A stretch of 33,286 nucleotides of DNA. Origin: an uncultured Clostridia bacterium. Its GTDB lineage: Bacteria > Bacillota > Clostridia > Christensenellales > DTU072. The stretch covers positions 1 through 33,286 of the forward strand of contig CALVTP010000016.1 in the NCBI GenBank assembly GCA_944362765.1, written 5' to 3'. Positions within the stretch are counted from its first letter, which is position 1; every line of letters begins with the position of its first letter. Both the position numbers and the translations under genes were made by a program. The notes below the pieces were generated by a model that was not told the DNA's origin, did no database searches, and worked only from the letters and a program-made list of their open reading frames with translations. This document shows, in pieces, positions 1 to 5,234 of the stretch.

Positions 1-62
1 AATATTAATATTAGTATACGCATACCGCTATCCCCTTTCGCGTTCTCATGGCGATAACATCA

Positions 63-85
63 CACAAGGTTGCCGCTGCGCGGAT
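63..85 (+). repeat. 23-bp dispersed repeat, copy 1
   Basis: A 23-bp sequence beginning CACAAGGTTGCCGCTG and ending CGCGGAT. It recurs identically at 863-885 and with two substitutions at 940-962. A more degenerate relative lies at 815-839. The GC-rich core CCGCTGCGCGG is an imperfect palindrome. No function is known to me. Confidence 0.75.
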
Positions 86-245
86 GAAAGGGAATGGATA
101 AGCTAAAATTTGTTTTAACGCATTACGATATTCTTTCAATTCGCTTATATAATGACGATATTACATTTCAATATGTTACTTCGCTCCGCTATGATTTAAC
201 TATATAAGCATATGGAATATTATTGATATAACACACTATTTTAAT

Positions 246-272
246 TATTTAATTTCAGCAGGAAATTAAATA
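246..272. other. AT-rich perfect hairpin
   Basis: An 11-bp perfect inverted repeat (TATTTAATTTC and its complement) with the 5-nt loop AGCAG. No T-run follows, so it is not a typical terminator. It lies about 40 bp upstream of the promoter at 312 and could be a protein site or simply an AT-rich palindrome. Confidence 0.45.
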
Positions 273-311
273 TAAAATCGAAAATTATATCAAATAATTT
301 AACAAAAAGTA

Positions 312-340
312 TTGCATTTTTAGGCATAATGTGATATAAT
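312..340 (+). promoter_or_regulatory. Strong sigma-A-type promoter of a noncoding transcript
   Basis: TTGCAT at 312-317, a 17-bp spacer, and a perfect TATAAT at 335-340, preceded by AT-rich DNA. The expected start is near 347. No open reading frame follows. The first transcribed segment would contain a CCGCC/GGCGG hairpin (364-377) and then the 50-bp tandem array, so the product is probably a noncoding RNA. Confidence 0.6.
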
Positions 341-440
341 TTAAGGGGATAGGGTTGCGATTACCGCCGAGGGGCGGAAGGTTTGGTGTGCGCACTTTGC
401 CGGGCTAAGCTGCGCGGCGGGTGTCTGCTCGAATCGTGGC

Positions 441-800
441 AGAGTCGTGAGTATCGTGGCGGTTTTACGGCGTTGTTTGTGAAGTAAGGCAGAGTGGTGG
501 GTATCATGGCGGTTTTATATTTTTGTTCAAATCATAGCTAAGTTTTTAATATCCTGGCAATCTTACGGCGCTATTGTTGTAATAAGTCATAGTCGTAAGT
601 ATCGTAGCTGTTTTACGGCTTTTTCGGTGAGAGACGGCATGGTCGTAATAATCGTGGCGGTCTTACGGCGTTGATTGTGGAGTAAGGCAGATTTTAGAGT
701 AGCGTAGCTGTTTTATGGCTTTTTCGGTGAGGCATGGGAGGGTCGTTATAATCGTGGCGTTCCTATTAACTTTTGAATCTTTGCGTAGTCGTGATACATT
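441..800 (+). repeat. Degenerate 50-bp tandem repeat array (about 7 units)
   Basis: A core resembling GTATCGTGGCGGTTTTACGG recurs with its first base at about 451, 501, 549, 599, 649, 699 and 749, so the period is 50 bp with at most 2 bp drift. Units starting at 451 and 649 resemble each other most, as do units 599 and 699. That suggests growth by duplicating pairs of units. Several units can fold: GTCGTAA or GTCGTGA pairs with TTACGGC across a loop of about 14 nt (units 451, 599, 649). The array lies directly downstream of the promoter at 312-340. It is not a CRISPR array, because the whole 50 bp is related and there is no invariant repeat alternating with unique spacers. Confidence 0.65.
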
Positions 801-862
801 TAGCAATTCTACATCACAAGGTGGTCACTTCGTTCCGAGAAGACTAGACCCGCCCAACCGCC

Positions 863-885
863 CACAAGGTTGCCGCTGCGCGGAT
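863..885 (+). repeat. 23-bp dispersed repeat, copy 2
   Basis: Base-for-base identical to the copy at 63-85, about 800 bp away. It lies just downstream of the degenerate tandem array and about 38 bp after a weaker relative that starts at 815. Confidence 0.75.
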
Positions 886-939
886 TAGAAATAGACAATA
901 ATCATGCTGTTATTCTGTATTTCCATTACAGCAGTTTTC

Positions 940-962
940 CACAAGGTTCCCGCTTCGCGGAT
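940..962 (+). repeat. 23-bp dispersed repeat, copy 3 (diverged)
   Basis: It matches the copies at 63 and 863 at 21 of 23 positions. The two changes fall in the imperfect palindrome core (CCGCTTCGCGG instead of CCGCTGCGCGG), which keeps the ends able to pair. Confidence 0.65.
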
Positions 963-1082
963 AAGGGTAGGGAAAAATAGGTAATTAGTTCAAGTACTCC
1001 TATCGGTGAAGCCTGCTTTATCGTTTATTATAGCAAATTTAATATATTTATAATAACCGGCTATATTTCAATAATACCGCTT

Positions 1083-1218
1083 CGAAGAAATTTCTATCGC
1101 CTTAAAAATTATCTTTTGTGGCGGAGTATAGAAATATCTTTCGCGGCATACGTCGTATGCCGCTCTCTCATTTCGTCACTCCGCCGCAAAATCTATCTTT
1201 CTAAGACGATATCTCTTC
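1083..1218. other. Long nested hairpin (candidate structured RNA or MITE-like palindrome)
   Basis: Four helices stack in order. GAAGA/TCTTC forms the base. 1095-1106 pairs with 1200-1211 (10 of 12). 1114-1127 pairs with 1178-1191 (13 of 14, one T-G wobble or mismatch). GCGGCATAC (1143-1151) pairs perfectly with 1155-1163 around the loop GTC. The total span is about 136 bp with both arms nearly continuous. No coding gene covers it. Confidence 0.6.
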
Positions 1219-1280
1219 CTTCTCTTCGGCATTATACAGGCTTTCCTCCGGAAACGGACAGTCGCTTCGCTCCTGTCCTG

Positions 1281-1705
1281 CTACGCGGGTATAATTTTCT
1301 TCCCGCAATCAATAGCTCCTTATGAAAAAAGTCCGCACGGGTGGCGAACTTAATCATAAGGATTATCTTTCTCGCGAGCAATAAAAGTACTCTCACTTAA
1401 TCTTGCGGGAAGGGCTTCTGCCGACCATCCCCTCACTATAAAACACAGCTGTCGAGATGTAGACGAGCGTGTATCGAATGAGATACGCAGCGGATTGGGG
1501 CAAGCAAAGGAATATAAGACGTTTGAACAAGTAGGAGCCTTGTTTGCGTTAGTTTGCGGCGAAGCAACCGGCGGAGGCGATAAAGCCTCCGCTAGTTGCG
1601 ATTTCGGGCGAAATTGGCGAAGGGCTGTATCGACATACGCTCCGAGGCAACTCCCGAAGGGAGGGAACTTGTTCCTTTCGCCCGAAAGCGCCGTGAAATA
1701 TGCCT
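1281..1705 (+). repeat. Structured repeat unit A (type copy)
   Basis: The first of three related units. The 5' block has an outer stem CTTCCCGCA (1299-1307) with TGCGGGAAG (1404-1412), a second stem CCTTATGA (1318-1325) with TCATAAGG (1354-1361), and an inner stem formed by GTCCGC and GCGAAC. The next block carries GTCGAGATGTAGAC and GCGGATTGGGGC, shared with unit B. The next has AACAAG (1526-1531) paired with CTTGTT (1539-1544). The 3' part is specific to this copy: a perfect 8-bp hairpin at 1571-1592 enclosed by GCAAC/GTTGC, and a perfect 12-bp helix of 1602-1613 with 1676-1687 enclosing further small hairpins. The unit edges are estimates from where similarity to unit B begins. Confidence 0.65.
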
Positions 1706-2357
1706 CAATACGCGGGTATATAATTTTCTTCCCGCGTCTATAGCTCCTTATGGAAAAAGTCCGTACGGTGTACGAACTTCTTCATAAGGGCATGTTCTCG
1801 CGAGCGGCAAATGTGAACTTACTATTAACTTTGCGGGAAGGGCTACAACCGACCAAACCCTCACTGTAAGATGAAGTCGTCGAGATGTAGACTATCGTGT
1901 AAACTGTGAGAGACGGAGCGGATTGGGGCGAAGGCGAATAATTAATGCTGTTTGAACAAGTTACAGCTTGGTTCGCCGGTGTTGGGGGTGATTTTGCGCG
2001 AAGCGGCATCCTCATGGGTGGGTGGTGGGTTAAGTCGAATCGGAGCAGCGCGACCACCTTGTCGCCGCTTGCGGCGAAACCTCGAACAAAAACAAAACAA
2101 CCAAGCAATAAAGGTTTTGTTTTTGTTCGAAAAAGGCGGAGCGGAACCGTCAGATTGACTCGGAATGATTATGTTATTAATAAAAACCGTTAATGCGGGT
2201 GAATACGATTATAAAAATGTAAAGCTGTGCGTGATTGCGAGTCAAGCCACGAGCTTCGCGCTCCGCCTAAGATGTACATGACCGGAGATGCCCCGTAGGG
2301 TGTAGACCTTATAATCCTAATACACTTCGCGAAAAGGCGCCCCCAAGAGCGCCCCTA
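1706..2357 (+). repeat. Structured repeat unit B
   Basis: It shares with unit A the entry sequence (GGGTATATAATTTTCTTC), the outer stem CTTCCCGC (1728-1735) with GCGGGAAG (1833-1840), CCTTATG (1746-1752) with CATAAGG (1783-1789), and GTCCGTAC (1759-1766) with GTACGAAC (1770-1777). It also shares GTCGAGATGTAGAC, GCGGATTGGGGC and a GAACAAG (1954-1960)/CTTGGTTC hairpin. The inner stem has a T-A pair where unit A has C-G. The 3' part differs from A but is again full of hairpins: TCGCCGC (2062-2068) with 2071-2077, a perfect 16-bp stem of 2083-2098 with 2114-2129, and GGCGC (2336-2340) with GCGCC (2349-2353). Confidence 0.6.
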
Positions 2358-2510
2358 GACGCGGCTATATTATAATTTTCTTCACGCAATTAGATCTTAC
2401 CTTATGAAAAAAGTCCGTACGGGGTACGAACTTAATCATAAGGATTATCATTCTCGCGGGCAATAAAAGTGTTCTTACTATTATCTTTGCGTGAAGAAAA
2501 TTATAATACT
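2358..2510 (+). repeat. Structured repeat unit C, bounded by perfect 22-bp inverted repeats
   Basis: The third copy has only the first block of units A and B. Its ends form a perfect 22-bp inverted repeat (2368-2389 and 2487-2508). Inside are CCTTATGA (2400-2407) with TCATAAGG (2436-2443) and GTCCGTAC (2413-2420) with GTACGAAC (2424-2431). Where units A and B have a C-G pair in the outer stem, this copy has A-T on both arms (CTTCACGC with GCGTGAAG), a compensatory change. The right arm ends 3 bp before the -35 box of the gene at 2548. It resembles a MITE, but I see no clear target-site duplication. Confidence 0.65.
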
Positions 2511-2511
2511 A

Positions 2512-2540
2512 TTGTTATAGCTTGCAAGATATGTTATAAT
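2512..2540 (+). promoter_or_regulatory. Promoter of the 2548 operon, predicted leaderless
   Basis: TTGTTA (2512-2517), a 17-bp spacer, and a perfect TATAAT (2535-2540). Only 7 nt separate the -10 box from the ATG at 2548, so transcription should start at or within a base or two of the start codon. There is no Shine-Dalgarno sequence. The promoter abuts the right arm of repeat unit C. Confidence 0.65.
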
Positions 2541-2547
2541 AATCGCG

Positions 2548-4308
2548 ATGAAGAATACTTCTTCCCGCAGAAGAATCTACGTCGTTATAGCGGCGCTCCT
2601 TGTAGCGGCGCTTGTCGGCGTGACCGTTTTTGTAGCCATACCGAGGAAGACTCCTCCTCAAGGGTATATCGACAGTCAGGCTTTTTCGGACGATGTGTGC
2701 GTCAGGTACTCCATTGAAGTAACCGACGCTTTCAATAATTACATAGTCAGCTTTCAAAATAATCTCTTCAAAGCCATTTTGTCGTTTTTCGGGATTGAAC
2801 CTGAAGGCATTTCGCTTTCCGGGCATTTGATCGCAGAACTTATTACGGAATTCTATTTGAATGCGGGTATCCCGGGGGAGAAGTTGGTCAGGCTGGGTGA
2901 AGTTCTTGCCTCCTTCACTCCGAATGAGCTTTGTTCGGCGGGAGTGGATACGTTGATGTTTTTTATCGACATCACCCCGATTACCGAGGAGCAAGCCGAG
3001 GAAACATATGTCGAATGCTCCAATTGCGGCGAACTTGAGGAAGGTCAGTATTCCGAAAAGGACGGAGCGGACGGAGCGGACGGAGAGGTCGTCTATACTT
3101 GTATTAAGTGTTCCGCGGATGAGCGTGAGGCTGACGTCGAAAGAAAATTGCGCTACCTGTCTTCATTCGGTTACTATTGCACGGGTTGCTCAGAGTATTT
3201 GTGGATAAATGAGAGAACGGGCTCCGATGAGGAAGGCTTCAGCTGCAAGAAATGCAACTCGACAGTTGAAAAGCGTACGGTGGTCGTATCTTACTCGTCG
3301 ATAGAGACGATGGCGGCACGTTTTGCCGCCTCAGATCCGTGGGGAACTTGGCAATCGTTTGCCGAAAAGACGATGCTCTCCACCGAGGAGACGGCGCGGC
3401 TTCTCTATCAGGCGGTGTATTTGTTGAGAAACGAAGAGCAACAAAAGATAATGGACGAGTTCGGGCGACAGAGATTTTCCGATCTGGTGGTTGCGATTGT
3501 CACCGTCTCCGAAGGCATTTCGGCATTTGCCGAAGGTGCAGGCAGCTTAATCGAGGCACGTGCGCTTGCTTCGCTTGCCTACGAGGCGGGAGCCATGTTG
3601 GACGGAATCATCGGCGACATCGGCGCGGATAAGTTTCTGAATGCTTTCGGTCTGAAGGGCTACCACACCGAAAATCAGCTTACGGAGTTTTTTAAAGAAC
3701 AAGGCGTCGACGCCGACACCATAGCGGAAGCAGATGAATTTAACGCCGTCATGAGCGCTGCGGACGAGGTTATCGAGTTTTTACTGCATTTTGCGGCAGG
3801 GGCGCTTCTGGCTTCCGACACTCCGCTTTTCGACTCCGTATATTACGCATCCGTTGCAACAAGCGAGCAGGAATCCGCCATCCACCGTGACTTTTATGCC
3901 TTGGAGATCGCCGGATGCCTGACCCGAGGATTGGACAGGGCGCTTGGGGCGGGTACCGAAATAGACTCCGATGAAGACGCCGCCGAAAAGATTGCGTCAG
4001 TCTTTGAGAAGTTATCGCTTCTCGAAGAGAAAGATGAATCGGTTTCCGAAGATGAACTCATGCAGTTGTTCAGCCGCGCGAGGGCGCTTTCGGCGCTCGA
4101 AGCTTCTTCGCCGGAGGAGCTGGCGGCATCGGACGCCGAAAGTCGGGCTAAGGTTACGGCTTTTATCGAATGTTCGGAGGCGCTCGTCGAGAGCGGCAAA
4201 CTTTCGTCCGGACTTGAAATATTCGGGACTTCGTTTGTTGCAAACGTCGTCTTCGACGCGTTGTCAGCCGCCTATGAACAGGTCAAACAGCAGCCGTCGA
4301 TACAATAA
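2548..4308 (+). CDS. Membrane-anchored protein with two Cys4 zinc-ribbon-like modules
   Basis: I do not recognise this 586-residue protein as a named family. Residues about 10-31 form one hydrophobic segment after a basic N-terminus, so it is probably anchored with the bulk outside the membrane. Two CxxC...CxxC modules follow: C157/C160 with C185/C188, and C211/C214 with C233/C236, each resembling a zinc ribbon. The rest (about 245-586) looks largely alpha-helical, acidic and Ala-rich. The gene lies 31 bp upstream of an ABC ATPase and FtsX-type permease on the same strand, so it is probably an accessory or substrate-handling subunit of that transporter (inference). The start is fixed by the membrane segment and by a promoter whose -10 box is 7 nt upstream. 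Zinc ribbons on an apparently extracytoplasmic protein are odd. If the topology were inverted they would be cytosolic. Confidence 0.8.
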   Translation: MKNTSSRRRIYVVIAALLVAALVGVTVFVAIPRKTPPQGYIDSQAFSDDVCVRYSIEVTDAFNNYIVSFQNNLFKAILSFFGIEPEGISLSGHLIAELITEFYLNAGIPGEKLVRLGEVLASFTPNELCSAGVDTLMFFIDITPITEEQAEETYVECSNCGELEEGQYSEKDGADGADGEVVYTCIKCSADEREADVERKLRYLSSFGYYCTGCSEYLWINERTGSDEEGFSCKKCNSTVEKRTVVVSYSSIETMAARFAASDPWGTWQSFAEKTMLSTEETARLLYQAVYLLRNEEQQKIMDEFGRQRFSDLVVAIVTVSEGISAFAEGAGSLIEARALASLAYEAGAMLDGIIGDIGADKFLNAFGLKGYHTENQLTEFFKEQGVDADTIAEADEFNAVMSAADEVIEFLLHFAAGALLASDTPLFDSVYYASVATSEQESAIHRDFYALEIAGCLTRGLDRALGAGTEIDSDEDAAEKIASVFEKLSLLEEKDESVSEDELMQLFSRARALSALEASSPEELAASDAESRAKVTAFIECSEALVESGKLSSGLEIFGTSFVANVVFDALSAAYEQVKQQPSIQ

Positions 4309-4339
4309 TAAACTTTGAAAAATCCCCCCGGAGGGCACG

Positions 4340-5212
4340 ATGACAGTCGTTTTAAGCACTCAGAAAGTATGTAAATCCTTTGGCGAACAACAGGTACTCA
4401 ACGAAGTCGACCTCACGATAAACAAGGGCGATTTTGTGTCGATAGTCGGTTCTTCCGGTTCCGGGAAGTCGACGCTTCTTACGATTTTAGGGGGCATTGA
4501 CAGACCTACTTCCGGCAAAGTCTTTTTGGGCGAGCGCGAGATAAGCTCCGCAAGCGAAAGGGAATTGGCTGTTCTGCGCCGCACCGAAATCGGCTTCGTC
4601 TTTCAATTTTTCAACCTTGCACCTTATCTCACCGCCGAGGAAAATGTGCTTTTGCCGATAATGCTCTCCGGAAGAGTGAGTGCCGAGCACAAGCAAAAAG
4701 CGGCGGAATTGATGGAGTACCTCGGCATTGCCGACTGCGCGAAAAAGCTCCCCGGCAAGATGTCCGGCGGCGAACAGCAGCGCGTTGCAATCGCAAGAGG
4801 CTTGATCTTCGACCCAGAAGTCATCCTTCTGGATGAGCCGACAGGGAATCTCGACAGCAAATCCAGCCTCGAAATCATGCAGCTTTTAAAAAGGATAAAC
4901 GCCGAGATGGGGGCTACCATCGTACAGGTCACGCACTCCGAATTCAACGCTGGCTTCGGCAACAGAATAATTGCGATAAAGGACGGTACAGTCAGCTCCA
5001 TCACGGAAGAGGAGCTCGGAACGGAAAGCTATCTTTCGGACAAAAAATCCGGAATTTCGGATGCCGAATCAGAAAAAATGGATTCCCGAAATTCGGAAAA
5101 AGCGGAAGAGAACGAGCAAGCACAGAAAGAAGATACGCCGGCAATTTCTCGGTCGGAGGCGTCCCCGGAGAATGATCCGGCTACCGCTTCCGACGACGAA
5201 GCAGGGGAATGA
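4340..5212 (+). CDS. ABC transporter ATP-binding protein, LolD/MacB type
   Basis: This 290-residue nucleotide-binding subunit powers the FtsX-type permease encoded next. Walker A is GSSGSGKST (37-45). The Q-loop region FVFQFFNLAPYLTAEENV is typical of the LolD/MacB/FtsE group. The signature is MSGGEQQRVAIARG and Walker B is VILLDEPTGNLD, followed by the H-loop region VTHS. The conserved domain ends near residue 230. The remaining 60 residues are an acidic, Ser/Glu-rich tail not normal for the family, which usually ends near 220-240 residues. A good Shine-Dalgarno (GGAGG at about 4330) precedes the ATG. The gene sits 31 bp after the membrane-anchored protein and 22 bp before the permease, so the three form one operon. 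Such transporters move lipoproteins, peptides or drugs, or act mechanically on cell-wall enzymes. The substrate cannot be read from the sequence. Confidence 0.93.
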   Translation: MTVVLSTQKVCKSFGEQQVLNEVDLTINKGDFVSIVGSSGSGKSTLLTILGGIDRPTSGKVFLGEREISSASERELAVLRRTEIGFVFQFFNLAPYLTAEENVLLPIMLSGRVSAEHKQKAAELMEYLGIADCAKKLPGKMSGGEQQRVAIARGLIFDPEVILLDEPTGNLDSKSSLEIMQLLKRINAEMGATIVQVTHSEFNAGFGNRIIAIKDGTVSSITEEELGTESYLSDKKSGISDAESEKMDSRNSEKAEENEQAQKEDTPAISRSEASPENDPATASDDEAGE

Positions 5213-5234
5213 ACGGCGGAGCCGAATATATCCG

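Larger units (their letters stand above)
1..2547. other. Gene-free region rich in structured repeats
   Basis: I see no convincing protein gene here. Every open frame is short, lacks a ribosome binding site and runs through hairpins or repeats. The region starts AT-rich (1-345) and then becomes mixed. It holds a consensus promoter (312-340), a 50-bp-period tandem array (about 441-790), dispersed 23-bp repeats (63-85, 863-885, 940-962), a long nested hairpin (1083-1218) and three related structured units (1281-2510). The left end of the window may cut off a related region or gene. The density of base-paired structure suggests noncoding RNA or non-autonomous mobile DNA rather than decayed genes, because I see no remnants of recognisable protein motifs. 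Confidence 0.7.

Noticed and set aside
441..800. CRISPR array
   Set aside because: The repeats are degenerate over the whole 50-bp unit. There is no invariant 25-37-bp repeat alternating with unique spacers and no cas gene in the window.
1116..2193. Several open frames of 60-108 codons in the 5' region
   Set aside because: They run through hairpins and repeat units on both strands, lack ribosome sites, and differ in frame between the repeat copies, so they are not protein genes.
1281..2510. Group II intron or retron
   Set aside because: No domain V sequence, no reverse transcriptase gene and no branch-guanosine pairing pattern are visible.
1281..2510. Integron attC sites
   Set aside because: The GTTRRRY and RYYYAAC core sites are absent, and there are no cassette genes between the units.
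5061..5234. N-terminal extension of the FtsX permease
   Set aside because: The extension is a basic out-of-frame reading of the ATPase gene's acidic tail. The permease membrane segment begins after the ATG at 5235.
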